15,101 nucleotides of DNA from Legionellales bacterium UBA2469 (lineage in GTDB: Bacteria; Pseudomonadota; Gammaproteobacteria; Legionellales; Legionellaceae), in contig DDPL01000085.1 in assembly GCA_002342175.1 (NCBI GenBank), forward strand, positions 5,560-20,660, read 5' to 3'. A program made the position numbers and the translations under genes. Below are positions 7,283-15,101 of this stretch, in pieces; position 1 is the first letter of the stretch; the number at the start of each line of letters is the position of its first letter. The notes under the pieces are model-generated. The model saw only the letters and a list, made by a program, of their open reading frames with translations. It searched no databases and was not told the origin of the DNA.

Positions 7283-9205
7283 ATGTCTGATATTATTGGT
7301 ATTGACCTTGGAACCACCAATTCATGTGTGGCCGTTATGGAAAGCAATGGTAAAGTTCGCGTTATTGAGAATGCTGAAGGAAATCGCACAACCCCATCGA
7401 TTGTTGCATATACCAATGATGGTGAAATTTTAGTTGGTCAAGCTGCAAAACGTCAAGCAGTGACCAACCCTGATAATACATTATTTGCAATTAAGCGTTT
7501 AATTGGTCGTCGTTTTGAAGATCCAATTGTTCAAAAAGATATTAAAATGGTGCCGTATAAAATTGCCAAAGCGAGCAATGGCGATGCATGGGTTGATGTA
7601 AAAGGCGACAAAAAAGCGCCCCCTCAAATCTCTGCTGAAGTTTTACGTAAAATGAAAGAAACCGCAGAAGCATTCCTAGGTCGTGATATCAAAGAGGCTG
7701 TGATTACCGTTCCTGCTTATTTCAACGATTCACAACGTCAGGCAACCAAAGATGCTGGTCGAATTGCCGGTCTTGAAGTCAAACGAATTATCAATGAGCC
7801 AACTGCAGCAGCTCTTGCATATGGCATGGATAAAAAACGTGGTGATTCTGTGATTGCTGTATATGACTTAGGTGGAGGTACATTTGATATTTCTATCATT
7901 GAAATTGCAGAAGTTGATGGCGAACACCAATTTGAAGTTTTAGCAACCAATGGAGATACATTCTTAGGTGGTGAAGACTTTGACTTAACTTTAATTGAAT
8001 ATTTGGTTGATGAATTCAAAAAAGATTCAGGTATTGATTTACACAATGATCCATTGGCATTACAACGTTTGAAAGAAGCTGCTGAAAAAGCCAAAATTGA
8101 ATTGTCCTCGGCACAACAAACCGACGTGAACTTACCTTATATCACTGCCGATGCAACAGGTCCTAAACACATGAACATTAAATTGACTCGTGCAAAATTA
8201 GAGTCATTGGTGGAAGGATTGGTTGATCGCACCTTAGCGCCTTTAAAAACCGCGCTAAAAGATGCTGGTAAAACCGTATCTCAAATTGATGATGTGATTT
8301 TGGTGGGCGGCCAAACCCGTATGCCCTTGGTACAAAAAGTAGTTCAAGATTTCTTTGGTAAAGAGCCACGTAAAGATGTCAATCCTGATGAAGCAGTTGC
8401 CGTTGGTGCAGCGATTCAAGCGGCGGTCTTGTCCGGTGATGTAAAAGATATTCTTTTATTAGACGTGACACCATTATCTTTAGGGATTGAAACCATGGGT
8501 GGCGTGATGACTAAACTCATCGAAAAAAATACCACCATCCCAACGAAAGCCCAGCAAGTCTTCTCAACAGCAGACGATAACCAAACTGCTGTGACCGTAC
8601 ACGTGTTGCAAGGTGAACGTGAACAAGCTTCTGCAAACAAATCATTAGGGCGTTTTGACCTCAATGATATTCCTGCGGCCCCACGTGGTGTGCCTCAAAT
8701 TGAAGTTGCTTTTGACATCGATGCCAATGGTATTTTAAATGTGTCGGCAAAAGACAAAGCAACCGGCAAGGCACAATCCATTGTGATTAAAGCATCGAGT
8801 GGTTTAAGTGAAGATGAAGTACAATCGATGATTGATGATGCGAAAGCGCATGCTGAAGATGATAAAAAATTCAAAGAATTGGTAGATGTCCGTAACCGCG
8901 CAGACAGTATGATTCATAATGCAGAAAAATCATTAAAGGATTTAGCCGCAGATTTGAATGATGATGAAAAAACCAATATTGAGAATGCCATTGCGAATTT
9001 AAAAGAAGTCGTTAAAGGCAGCGATTTAGCTGCAATTGAAGAAAAATTGGCCGCATTAACTGAAGTATCTTCCAAAATGGCTGAGCGCATTTATGCAAAA
9101 CAAGGTGCTGCACAACCTGAAGCAGGTCAGGAAGAGTCAGCAGCGCCAGCCGATGAAGGTGTCTTAGATGCTGAGTTCGAAGAAGTGAAGGATGATAAAA
9201 AGTAA
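7283..9205 (+). CDS. dnaK: Hsp70 chaperone DnaK
   Basis: The ATP-driven cytosolic Hsp70 folds new proteins, refolds damaged ones and in E. coli-type bacteria restrains RpoH. The nucleotide domain shows [15 protein letters not shown] at the N-terminus, the second phosphate loop [12 protein letters not shown] (D195), and the adenosine motif [14 protein letters not shown]. The hydrophobic interdomain linker DILLLD ends at D394 and leads into the substrate domain. The protein closes with an acidic tail ([14 protein letters not shown]) like the EEVK tail of proteobacterial DnaK. The 640-aa length is standard and the frame is intact. GGAG lies 6 nt before the ATG. The stop codon overlaps the dnaJ start in TAATG, which implies translational coupling. 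Confidence 0.99.
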   Translation: MSDIIGIDLGTTNSCVAVMESNGKVRVIENAEGNRTTPSIVAYTNDGEILVGQAAKRQAVTNPDNTLFAIKRLIGRRFEDPIVQKDIKMVPYKIAKASNGDAWVDVKGDKKAPPQISAEVLRKMKETAEAFLGRDIKEAVITVPAYFNDSQRQATKDAGRIAGLEVKRIINEPTAAALAYGMDKKRGDSVIAVYDLGGGTFDISIIEIAEVDGEHQFEVLATNGDTFLGGEDFDLTLIEYLVDEFKKDSGIDLHNDPLALQRLKEAAEKAKIELSSAQQTDVNLPYITADATGPKHMNIKLTRAKLESLVEGLVDRTLAPLKTALKDAGKTVSQIDDVILVGGQTRMPLVQKVVQDFFGKEPRKDVNPDEAVAVGAAIQAAVLSGDVKDILLLDVTPLSLGIETMGGVMTKLIEKNTTIPTKAQQVFSTADDNQTAVTVHVLQGEREQASANKSLGRFDLNDIPAAPRGVPQIEVAFDIDANGILNVSAKDKATGKAQSIVIKASSGLSEDEVQSMIDDAKAHAEDDKKFKELVDVRNRADSMIHNAEKSLKDLAADLNDDEKTNIENAIANLKEVVKGSDLAAIEEKLAALTEVSSKMAERIYAKQGAAQPEAGQEESAAPADEGVLDAEFEEVKDDKK

Positions 9206-10365
9206 TGTCTAAGAAAGATCTTTACGAGGTGCTAGGGGTCAGTCGTTCTGCGACTGAACCCGATATTAAAAAAGCTTATCGTAAGCTTGCAATGAAATAT
9301 CATCCCGATCGCAACCCTGATAATAAAGAAGCCGAAGAGAACTTCAAAGAAGTTCAAAAAGCCTACGAAATTTTATCTGATGCTAAGAAAAAAGCCGCAT
9401 ATGATCAGTTTGGTCATGCAGGTGTTGATCCCAGCATGGGTGGTGGCTCAGGTGGTTTTGGTGGTGCTGGATTTGGGGGTTTTGGTGATGTCTTCGAAGA
9501 TATTTTTGAAAATATCTTTACGGGAGGCGCGCGTGGTCAATCGGGTGGTGGTGGACGCGCAACACGCGCCCAACGCGGTTCTGATTTACAGATGGGCATA
9601 GAGCTTACTCTAGAAGAAGCCGCACTTGGCAAGTCGGTTGAGATGGATATATATCATCAAGCTTCTTGTAACACCTGTTCGGGAACTGGCGCTAAACCAG
9701 GAACATCTCCAAAAAATTGCGAAACTTGTGCAGGCATGGGACAAGTTCGAATTCAGCAAGGTTTTTTCTCAATTCAGCAAACTTGTCCTGCTTGTCATGG
9801 GCAAGGAAAAATTATCGTTGATAAATGCAGCGATTGCCGTGGAGATGGCCGAATTCGTATGCCTAAAAAACTGACGGTTAAAATTCCGCCAGGCGTTGAT
9901 CAAGATGACAGAATTCGTTTGGCAGGGGAAGGGGATGCTGGATATTTTGGTGGACCACCAGGCGATTTATTCGTCCAAGTGCGTGTAAAAAAACACCCTA
10001 TTTTTGAACGACAACATACGGATTTACATTGTGAAGTACCTATCGATTTTGCAACGGCAGCATTAGGTGGAACGATTGAAGTACCTACATTAACGGGTCG
10101 TGTGTCCTTAAAAATTCCTGAAGAAACACAAACTGGTAAAGTTTTTCGCTTACGAGGCAAGGGAATGACTTCAGTGCGAACGCGAGCACAAGGCGATTTA
10201 TTGTGTCGTGTGACAGTGGAAACACCGATTCGTTTAGACACCAAACAAAAAGAATTGTTGCAACAATTCCAAGTGAGTCTAGGCGAAAGTAAAAACAATC
10301 ACACCCCACAAACCAATTCTTGGTTTGATAATGTGAAAAAGTTTATCGACAACTTAAAATCCTAG
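9205..10365 (+). CDS. dnaJ: Hsp40 co-chaperone DnaJ
   Basis: DnaJ binds unfolded clients, hands them to DnaK and stimulates DnaK ATP hydrolysis. It is a class I (type A) J protein. The N-terminal J domain carries HPD at 33-35, a Gly/Phe-rich linker runs from about 72 to 115, and the zinc domain has four CxxCxGxG repeats (CNTCSGTG from C155, [24 protein letters not shown] from C208). Two beta-sandwich client-binding domains follow, including [19 protein letters not shown]. Length of 386 aa is typical. The start shares one base with the dnaK stop, so it relies on coupling to dnaK translation and has no promoter of its own that I can see. Confidence 0.98.
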   Translation: MSKKDLYEVLGVSRSATEPDIKKAYRKLAMKYHPDRNPDNKEAEENFKEVQKAYEILSDAKKKAAYDQFGHAGVDPSMGGGSGGFGGAGFGGFGDVFEDIFENIFTGGARGQSGGGGRATRAQRGSDLQMGIELTLEEAALGKSVEMDIYHQASCNTCSGTGAKPGTSPKNCETCAGMGQVRIQQGFFSIQQTCPACHGQGKIIVDKCSDCRGDGRIRMPKKLTVKIPPGVDQDDRIRLAGEGDAGYFGGPPGDLFVQVRVKKHPIFERQHTDLHCEVPIDFATAALGGTIEVPTLTGRVSLKIPEETQTGKVFRLRGKGMTSVRTRAQGDLLCRVTVETPIRLDTKQKELLQQFQVSLGESKNNHTPQTNSWFDNVKKFIDNLKS

Positions 10366-10372
10366 TCAAAAT

Positions 10373-10401
10373 ACCCAATCCTTGATGAAAGAGGGTTGGG
10401 T
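10373..10401. terminator. Stem-loop after dnaJ, possible shared terminator
   Basis: ACCCAATCC (10373-10381) pairs with GGGTTGGGT (10393-10401) over nine base pairs, one of them G-U, with an 11-nt loop. It starts 7 nt after the dnaJ stop and its outer base touches the stop of the convergent minus-strand ORF, so it could end transcripts from both sides. Neither strand has a clear run of T after the stem, so termination would be weak or factor-assisted. Confidence 0.4.
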
Positions 10402-10592
10402 TACCTTAGTCGTGACCTCAACATACTTTGTACCACTTCATTAAAAGTTTCAGAGAAATTTCCATTTTGTCGTGTCAAAAGCATATCGAGTAAATCATCT
10501 AAATTTTTTCGTGTTGTTTTCATAGAATTAGAGACGTAATTTTTTGGGAGAAGGGCACATAGGTTAAGAATTGGTTCGAGTGCACCTATCAT
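10401..10592 (-). CDS. Small hypothetical protein, 63 aa
   Basis: I do not recognise this product. It begins MIGALEPILNLC and ends VVQSMLRSRLR, with a polar middle (KTTRKNLDDLLDML) and a probable short helix at each end; there is no membrane segment. Support for a real gene is modest: GGAG lies 7 nt before the ATG, and the start overlaps the stop of the preceding minus-strand frame in ATGA, as in coupled operons. It ends at the stem-loop shared with dnaJ. It could be a functional small protein or the last piece of a decaying operon. Confidence 0.4.
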   Translation of the reverse strand: MIGALEPILNLCALLPKNYVSNSMKTTRKNLDDLLDMLLTRQNGNFSETFNEVVQSMLRSRLR

Positions 10593-10991
10593 TTTTTGTC
10601 TCCATTCGCAGCGCTAAACTGTGGACCAATTCGTCGCCGAATTTCTGCTTCACCTTCAGCGCGATTTGCAAGACGTTCTAAAGACTCGTCAATCATCTTT
10701 AGTGCAAGTTTAGCACCATCCGGATTTCTTAAATATGGATGTATCAGGAATAATAAGTGCAGCATTTAAAGGAATTTAATGATTGTTTTGAGTAACATTC
10801 GTAAAGCGTATCGCTGGAAGACCGAATTTTGGCACAACAAAGGTTAACATTTCTTCCGCGCATCGATTTTGAGACATGATATTAGAATCCTTTTTCTGAA
10901 TATATTGTCTGCGTAGGTCACAAGAAGCCCCCACTAGAATGAATTCGTGCATTTCGAGGGGGAGTGCCCCATAAGATTTAGACCGATTCAT
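10589..10991 (-). pseudogene. Probable decayed small gene (one in-frame stop plus a frameshift)
   Basis: On the minus strand a 71-codon frame (ATG at 10991) ends at a TAA at 10776-10778. The same frame then continues with plausible protein for about 15 codons (PLNAALIIPDTSIF), and near 10725-10735 the protein-like signal moves by +1 into a second frame. That second frame reads RNPDGAKLALKMIDESLE and onward to GDKK and a TGA at 10589-10591. The first 71 codons include HEFILVGASCDLRRQYI and LTFVVPKFGLPAIRF. Joined, these would make one protein of about 130 residues. The second frame also has its own ATG at 10765 (58 codons), but no Shine-Dalgarno precedes it. I infer one broken gene. Two or three separate tiny genes remain possible, as does a 33-codon start at 10877 that has AGGA 10 nt upstream. 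I do not recognise the family. Confidence 0.4.
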
Positions 10992-11016
10992 TGAAAAGGC
11001 ATATTATGGTAATAAT

Positions 11017-11043
11017 TTTACACAAATTGGTTTATATTATATT
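11017..11043 (+). promoter_or_regulatory. Weak candidate promoter for metK-ahcY
   Basis: TTTACA (11017-11022) and TATATT (11038-11043) are 15 nt apart, a short spacer. The metK leader after it holds a 4-bp GCCC/GGGC hairpin (11044-11056) and a T8 run just before the AAGGAG. I do not see the conserved cores of a SAM or SAH riboswitch. Confidence 0.25.
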
Positions 11044-11121
11044 GCCCACCAGGGGCTTTCATTTTAGGCTTAAAGCTAATAGAATGTTTATTATTTTTTT
11101 TCAAGACTTTAAGGAGTTTTT

Positions 11122-12270
11122 ATGTCTTATAACCAAGTGTTTACCTCAGAATCTGTCACCGAAGGACACCCAGACAAGATTGCTGACCAAATTTCGGATG
11201 CAATTTTAGATGCGATTTTAGCACAAGACCCGCGTGCACGTGTTGCTTGTGAGACATTAGTGAAAACCGGAATGGTATTTGTTGGTGGTGAAATCACAAC
11301 CAAAGCGTGGGTTGATGTGGAAGAAATTGTGCGAGATGTCGTTAAAGACATTGGCTATAACAGTTCTGAAATGGGTTTTGATTATGCCTCATGTGCAGTA
11401 TTGTCTGCAATTGGTAAACAATCCCCCGATATCGCGCAAGGCGTGGATGGTGATGAACAAGGCCGAATGGGGGCTGGTGATCAAGGGATGATGTTTGGTT
11501 ATGCAACCAAAGAAACAGATGTATTGATGCCTGCACCGATTGAATACTCTCATCGCATGGCACTCAAACAAGCTCAATTAAGAAAAGATGGTACATTACC
11601 TTGGTTGCGTCCGGATGGTAAATGCCAATTAACCTTGGTTTATGAAAATGGCCAACCGGTTGCAGTTGATACCGTGGTCTTCTCCACACAACATGATCCC
11701 AGTATTCGTCATCAAGATTTAGTTGAGGCGGTTATGGAAGAAATCATCAAGCCAGTTCTGCCACAACATTGGTTAAACATGCACACTCGTTATTTTATAA
11801 ATCCAACAGGACGCTTTGTGATTGGAGGTCCACTAGGAGATTGTGGTTTAACAGGTCGTAAAATAATCGTGGATACTTATGGTGGCATGGCGCGCCATGG
11901 TGGGGGATGTTTCTCTGGAAAAGATCCTTCAAAGGTTGACCGCTCAGCAGCTTATGCGGCACGTTATGTTGCAAAAAACATAGTCGCAGCTGGATTAGCT
12001 GATAAATGTGAGATTCAATTGTCGTACGCGATTGGTGTCGCTGAACCCACTTCAATTTTTGTGGAGACATTTCGAACTGGTAAATTAAATGATCAAGCTC
12101 TAATCAATCTCATTAAACAAAACTTTGACCTAACTCCTCAAGGGATTATCGATGAATTACAGTTAATGCGCCCAATTTATCGAAAAACAGCCGCTTATGG
12201 ACATTATGGTCGCGCAGAATTCCCATGGGAAAATACTGCAAAAGCTGCAATTTTGGCAAAAGCGTTATAA
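11122..12270 (+). CDS. metK: S-adenosylmethionine synthetase
   Basis: A cytosolic enzyme joining methionine and ATP to make S-adenosylmethionine, releasing phosphate and pyrophosphate. The ATP and metal motif GHPDK is at 15-19, [12 protein letters not shown] starts at 117, and the P-loop-like [19 protein letters not shown] runs from 260. In that last motif Cys263 and Ser270 replace the usual Ala and Thr, which are mild changes. Length of 382 aa is normal. AAGGAG lies 5 nt before the ATG. ahcY starts 38 nt after the stop on the same strand with no terminator between, so this is a metK-ahcY unit that both makes SAM and clears the product of its use. Confidence 0.98.
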   Translation: MSYNQVFTSESVTEGHPDKIADQISDAILDAILAQDPRARVACETLVKTGMVFVGGEITTKAWVDVEEIVRDVVKDIGYNSSEMGFDYASCAVLSAIGKQSPDIAQGVDGDEQGRMGAGDQGMMFGYATKETDVLMPAPIEYSHRMALKQAQLRKDGTLPWLRPDGKCQLTLVYENGQPVAVDTVVFSTQHDPSIRHQDLVEAVMEEIIKPVLPQHWLNMHTRYFINPTGRFVIGGPLGDCGLTGRKIIVDTYGGMARHGGGCFSGKDPSKVDRSAAYAARYVAKNIVAAGLADKCEIQLSYAIGVAEPTSIFVETFRTGKLNDQALINLIKQNFDLTPQGIIDELQLMRPIYRKTAAYGHYGRAEFPWENTAKAAILAKAL

Positions 12271-12308
12271 AATAAAATTAGGGTTGATGACAATAGGGTC
12301 ATAAGTTC

Positions 12309-13613
12309 ATGGATGAAAAAAATCTTGGCAACGATTATCGTGTTGCAAATCTTGAGTTAGCAGCATGGGGACGACAAGAAATCAGTTTGGCAGAACAAGA
12401 AATGCCAGGGTTGATGACCCTTCGCGAACGTTACCAGGCAAGTCAGCCCCTTCAGGGGGCCAGAATTGCCGGTTGTTTGCATATGACTATACAAACTGCC
12501 GTGTTGATTGAAACCTTGGTGGCTTTAGGTGCAGAAGTGCGATGGTCGTCATGTAATATTTTTTCAACACAAGATCATGCAGCCGCAGCAATTGCGGCTG
12601 CAGGTATTCCTGTTTTTGCCTGGAAAGGTGAAACTGAAGCGGAATATCTCTGGTGTATTGAACAAACCGTCTTTGGACCAAATGGCTGGACCCCCAATTT
12701 ATTATTGGATGATGGGGCCGACTTAATGGAATTCGTTCATGAAAAAGCACCACAATTACTTGAACAAATTGTAGGCGTTTCTGAGGAAACATCAACAGGT
12801 GTTCGCCGATTACATCAACGTTTTATTGAAAGTCGTTTAAAAATTCCGGCATTTAATGTGAATGACTCTGTTACCAAATCTAAATTTGATAATCTATATG
12901 GTTGTCGAGAATCATTAATTGACGGCATTAAACGTGCAACTGATATCATGGTTGCTGGTAAACGAGCAATTGTGTGTGGTTATGGTGATGTGGGTAAAGG
13001 ATGCGTACAAGCTTTACATGCATTAGGTGCAATCGTGATGGTCGCCGAAGTTGATCCCATTTGTGCTTTACAAGCAGCCATGTCAGGCTATCGCGTGGTG
13101 AAATTAGAGGATGTGGTTTCCGACGTCGATATTGTGGTCACTGCGACAGGCAATCAACATGTGGTTCGTATAGAACATCTGATGGGTTTCAAAAACAATA
13201 CCATTGTTTGTAATATTGGCCATTTTGATTGCGAAATTGATGTTGCTTCATTACGTGCTTTTCCATGGATATCCATTAAACCACAAGTGGATTTAATTCA
13301 AATGCCAAATGGACGTTCAATTTTGTTATTGGCGGAGGGGCGTTTGGTGAATTTGGGATGCGCGTCAGGACATTCTAGTTTTGTAATGTCGACGTCATTT
13401 ACAAACCAAGTTCTAGCACAAATCGAATTATGGAAAAATAGAGGTAAATTAACACCAGGTGTTTATCTTTTGCCTAAAATTTTAGATGAAGAAGTGGCAA
13501 GATTGCATTTAGAAAAAATTGGTGCAAAAATGACAGTCTTGACACCGCAACAAGCAAATTATATTGGTGTCAATGTGCAGGGGCCATATAAAATGGATTC
13601 ATATCGGTATTAA
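12309..13613 (+). CDS. ahcY: Adenosylhomocysteinase (S-adenosylhomocysteine hydrolase)
   Basis: A cytosolic NAD-dependent enzyme that splits S-adenosylhomocysteine into adenosine and homocysteine, relieving product inhibition of methyltransferases. Substrate residues are in place: GCLHMT (H58), LLDDGADL (D134/D135), [10 protein letters not shown] (E159/E160), and [11 protein letters not shown] (K190, D194). The NAD-binding loop GYGDVGKG is at 224-231. The C-terminal signature reads [10 protein letters not shown], where the family usually has GPFKPDHYRY. The residue at the penultimate-loop His is therefore Ser, although the final Tyr-Arg-Tyr is kept. Length of 434 aa fits the shorter bacterial/animal form. 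It is cotranscribed with metK by position. Confidence 0.97.
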   Translation: MDEKNLGNDYRVANLELAAWGRQEISLAEQEMPGLMTLRERYQASQPLQGARIAGCLHMTIQTAVLIETLVALGAEVRWSSCNIFSTQDHAAAAIAAAGIPVFAWKGETEAEYLWCIEQTVFGPNGWTPNLLLDDGADLMEFVHEKAPQLLEQIVGVSEETSTGVRRLHQRFIESRLKIPAFNVNDSVTKSKFDNLYGCRESLIDGIKRATDIMVAGKRAIVCGYGDVGKGCVQALHALGAIVMVAEVDPICALQAAMSGYRVVKLEDVVSDVDIVVTATGNQHVVRIEHLMGFKNNTIVCNIGHFDCEIDVASLRAFPWISIKPQVDLIQMPNGRSILLLAEGRLVNLGCASGHSSFVMSTSFTNQVLAQIELWKNRGKLTPGVYLLPKILDEEVARLHLEKIGAKMTVLTPQQANYIGVNVQGPYKMDSYRY

Positions 13614-13645
13614 TAAAAAAATAAAAATGAATGAATTTTTTTTAG

Positions 13646-13662
13646 TTTTGGCATTGCCAAAA
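13646..13662. promoter_or_regulatory. Perfect 17-bp inverted repeat, probable operator of the acyl operon
   Basis: TTTTGGCA-T-TGCCAAAA is a perfect inverted repeat with 8-bp arms and a one-base centre, and the -35 box lies inside its left arm. As RNA it would have a loop that is too small without losing pairs, and no T-run follows it, so a dimeric repressor site fits better than a terminator. I cannot name the regulator; the sequence does not match the PsrA or FabR sites I know. Confidence 0.5.
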
Positions 13663-13675
13663 GCTATGTTACAAT
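13648..13675 (+). promoter_or_regulatory. Extended -10 sigma-70 promoter for the acyl carrier protein operon
   Basis: TTGGCA (13648-13653), a 16-nt spacer and TACAAT (13670-13675), with a TGn extension directly before the -10 (TG at 13667-13668). This is the best sigma-70 promoter seen in the window. The predicted transcript start is only about 22 nt before the ATG, leaving a short leader with AAGG. Confidence 0.6.
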
Positions 13676-13704
13676 TTCGTCCAAATTAAAAAAAAGGTTA
13701 GAAC

Positions 13705-14115
13705 ATGACAAATCAAGATATTTTACAAAAAGTAACAGATATTATTGTTGACGTATTGGTAATTGACGAAAATAAAGTTCAGCCAACCAGTCGTTTAATT
13801 GCAGATTTAGGCGCTGAGTCAATTGACTTCTTAGATTTGGTTTTTCAATTAGAAAAAGAATTTGCGATTAAAATACCCCGTGGTCAATTGGAAAAAAATG
13901 CGCGCGGTGATCTAACTGAAGAAGAATTTGAACAAAATGCCGTTTTAACTGAAAAAGGTTTGGTTGCTTTAAAAAATTATTTATCAGAAGTGCCTGCTGA
14001 ATTTTTTAAAGACACGATGAAAACCAATGAAATCCCAACATTATTTACTGTCGAAACCTTTTGTAAATTGGTTGAAAGTGCATTAAATGCGAAAGCAGAG
14101 GTTGCTTCAGCTTAA
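13705..14115 (+). CDS. Specialised long acyl carrier protein (AcpXL-like)
   Basis: An acyl carrier protein that would hold growing acyl chains on a phosphopantetheine arm. The attachment serine is S39 in GAESIDFLDLVF; the usual DSL is ESI here. The stretch SIDFLDLVFQLEKEFAIKIP closely resembles the same region of rhizobial AcpXL (DFLDIVF and KEFGIKIP), the carrier for very-long-chain lipid A acyl groups, more than housekeeping AcpP. At 136 aa it is much longer than AcpP (about 78) or AcpXL (about 93). The extra part, about 75-130, contains LTEKGLVALKNYL and EIPTLFTVETFCKLV and is a further conserved-looking helical segment rather than random tail. AAGG lies 7 nt before the ATG. It is the first gene of an operon with the dehydratase-like gene 12 nt downstream. 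The ACP call is firm, the pathway is inferred. Confidence 0.85.
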   Translation: MTNQDILQKVTDIIVDVLVIDENKVQPTSRLIADLGAESIDFLDLVFQLEKEFAIKIPRGQLEKNARGDLTEEEFEQNAVLTEKGLVALKNYLSEVPAEFFKDTMKTNEIPTLFTVETFCKLVESALNAKAEVASA

Positions 14116-14127
14116 TCGGATGGTCTT

Positions 14128-15018
14128 ATGCGTTTTTTATTTGTCGATCAAATTTTAAAAGCTGAACCTTCTAGAAAAATCTTTGGCGTAAAACACATTA
14201 CGCCAGAAGATTTTTTTTTATGTCACCAGCCTGGTGATGATCGGTTGTGCTTTATTCCTAGCCTAATAGGTGAAACCATCGGACAGCTTGCTGCCTGGCA
14301 AGTGATGAAAGAAAAAAATTTTGAATTGCGCCCTGTGGCCGGTGTTGTGGCAGAGGCCATTATGCATCGTCCTGCATATGTCGGAGATACCTTATTTTTA
14401 GAGTGTGATATTGTTGCTTTAGACGATGTTGCTGTAGAGTATCATGGCCATGCTCGGGTTAATGGTCAGTTGGTGTTCAGTGTGGTTGGTGCGATTGGTC
14501 CTATGTTACCAATGTCTCAATTTATATCCCAATCTGTAGTTGAGCAACAATTTCAAGAAATTTATCGACCGTTAGAAGGTGCTCTTGAAGAACATCTGCA
14601 ACAGTGGCCTGCTTCCATAGACATCCCTCAACAAGGACAAGTCTATCCCATGCAATTTGATGTGATATCCGATATCAAACCCAAAGAATCATGTCGTGCA
14701 ATCAAGAAAATCACACGAGTAGCGCCTTATCTTCCCGATCATTTTCCCAATAAACCCGTGCTTCCTCTAACCGTATTATTAGAGTGTAAGCGACAATTGG
14801 CACAAACATTTTTAGAGTATTCAGGTTGGACACAACGATTCTATTTAAAGAAAATGGAACGGATTAAAATGAGTGATTTTGTACAACCCGGTGAAGTCAT
14901 CGCATCCGAACTTATTGTGAAACGAGCGACAGATACCGAAATGGTCATTCATATTCGTAGTTATTTAGGTCAAAAACGTGTGTGTGTTGTTGACCTTGTT
15001 TATCAAGCGGAGGAATGA
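14128..15018 (+). CDS. Double-hotdog 3-hydroxyacyl-ACP dehydratase-like protein (FabZ/FabA-like)
   Basis: Two hotdog folds in tandem, 296 aa. The C-terminal half carries the FabZ active-site pattern: DHFPNKPVLPLTVLLE with H205 and E219, 14 residues apart as in FabZ, although the usual Gly after the third Pro is Leu. The N-terminal half has the hotdog helix (LIGETIGQLAAW) and the ending GAIGPMLPM, but its candidate residues H33 and E49 are 16 apart and the HFPxxPxxPG motif is missing, so this half may be structural. The likely role is to remove water from 3-hydroxyacyl-ACP in a chain-elongation cycle, working with the ACP before it and the ketosynthase after it. The Shine-Dalgarno is weak (GGATGG, 4 nt upstream), so coupling to the ACP gene is likely. 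A T9 run lies at 14211-14219. The stop overlaps the ketosynthase start. Confidence 0.78.
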   Translation: MRFLFVDQILKAEPSRKIFGVKHITPEDFFLCHQPGDDRLCFIPSLIGETIGQLAAWQVMKEKNFELRPVAGVVAEAIMHRPAYVGDTLFLECDIVALDDVAVEYHGHARVNGQLVFSVVGAIGPMLPMSQFISQSVVEQQFQEIYRPLEGALEEHLQQWPASIDIPQQGQVYPMQFDVISDIKPKESCRAIKKITRVAPYLPDHFPNKPVLPLTVLLECKRQLAQTFLEYSGWTQRFYLKKMERIKMSDFVQPGEVIASELIVKRATDTEMVIHIRSYLGQKRVCVVDLVYQAEE

Positions 15019-15101
15019 TGCGAGAGCGTCGAGTAGCGATAACGGGCCTTGGAGCCGTATGCCCTATTGGAAATTCAGCCCCTGAATTGTGGGAAAATTT
15101 A
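15018..15101 (+). CDS. Beta-ketoacyl-ACP synthase, FabF-like (3' end outside window)
   Basis: Only the first 28 codons are present. RRVAITGLGAVCPIGN is the characteristic N-terminus of FabF/KAS II-type condensing enzymes (VVITGLGxVxPxG), followed by the usual amphipathic helix start ELWENL. GGAGG at 15009-15013 lies 4 nt before the ATG at 15018, which shares its A with the TGA of the dehydratase gene; an ATG at 15015 is too close to the GGAGG. It would extend acyl chains by two carbons on the specialised ACP. The catalytic Cys-His-His lies beyond the window, so a chain-length-factor-like inactive partner cannot be excluded. Confidence 0.85.
   Translation, partial: MRERRVAITGLGAVCPIGNSAPELWENL

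Noticed and set aside
7167..7433. An 88-codon plus-strand ORF spanning the grpE end, the promoter gap and the dnaK start
   Set aside because: It is out of frame with both genes, runs through the sigma-32 promoter, and has no ribosome binding site or recognisable domain; it is a shadow of the real genes.
10085..10309. A 74-codon minus-strand ORF within dnaJ
   Set aside because: Antisense to a strongly conserved gene, with no start signal and no domain; a coding shadow, as are the other antisense frames in dnaK, metK and ahcY.
10958..10970. GGGG-AGTG-CCCC mini-hairpin inside the decayed minus-strand gene
   Set aside because: Only four base pairs, no T-run, and within a reading frame; no reason to assign a function.
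10992..11121. A SAM or SAH riboswitch in front of metK
   Set aside because: The leader has only a 4-bp hairpin and AT-rich sequence. None of the conserved multi-helix cores of the SAM or SAH families is visible, and the 38-nt metK-ahcY gap is too short for one.
10991..11209. A 72-codon plus-strand ORF across the metK leader
   Set aside because: It overlaps the metK start in another frame and crosses the AAGGAG and T8 leader; the metK start is much better supported.
13623..13643. An intrinsic terminator after ahcY formed by AAAAAT and ATTTTT with a T-run
   Set aside because: The possible stem is six A-T pairs only, too weak to call; A-rich and T-rich runs are common in this genome.
13646..13662. 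Reading the 17-bp inverted repeat as the ahcY terminator
   Set aside because: The loop would be a single base (or three with loss of a pair) and no T-run follows on the plus strand, while a good promoter overlaps it.

Overview
This is an AT-rich, densely coded stretch of bacterial chromosome with no mobile elements, rRNA, tRNA or CRISPR. The housekeeping genes are of gammaproteobacterial type: grpE-dnaK-dnaJ behind sigma-32-type promoters, hemE, folB, metK-ahcY and a SPOR-domain protein. The AT-rich base composition, the chaperone/metK/ahcY neighbourhood and an AcpXL-like lipid operon suggest a member of the Legionellales or a close relative. That assignment is inference from gene content and memory of related genomes; no search was run.

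Layout. (1) 1-2629, plus strand: the C-terminal end of a SPOR-domain cell-envelope protein, then a P1B-type metal ATPase whose catalytic motifs are unusual. (2) 2572-2973, minus strand: folB (folate synthesis), tail-to-tail with the ATPase and overlapping it by 58 bp. (3) 3121-6569, plus: a large MscS-family mechanosensitive channel, followed after 14 nt by hemE (heme synthesis). (4) 6570-10365, plus: the heat-shock block. grpE and dnaK each have their own sigma-32-like promoter with the same 14-nt spacer, and dnaJ overlaps the dnaK stop by one base. (5) 10366-11121: a 756-nt stretch with no plus-strand gene. On the minus strand it carries what looks like a decayed small gene followed by a 63-codon ORF with a reasonable ribosome binding site. 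(6) 11122-13613, plus: metK-ahcY, the activated methyl cycle (SAM synthesis and removal of S-adenosylhomocysteine). (7) 13614-15101, plus: the start of a fatty-acyl operon made of a specialised long acyl carrier protein, a double-hotdog dehydratase-like protein and the first 28 codons of a FabF-type ketosynthase. The operon is preceded by a good extended -10 promoter whose -35 box lies inside a perfect 17-bp inverted repeat.

The chaperone genes form one functional unit: GrpE exchanges nucleotide on DnaK, and DnaJ delivers substrate and stimulates its ATPase. The ACP, dehydratase and ketosynthase trio has the gene order and ACP motif of the rhizobial acpXL-fabZXL-fabFXL system, which makes the very-long-chain acyl group of lipid A. 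That makes it the most promising specialised system here, although the window ends before the genes that would prove it. The other points most worth attention are the altered ATPase catalytic residues, the decayed gene between dnaJ and metK, and two inverted repeats that overlap predicted -35 boxes.
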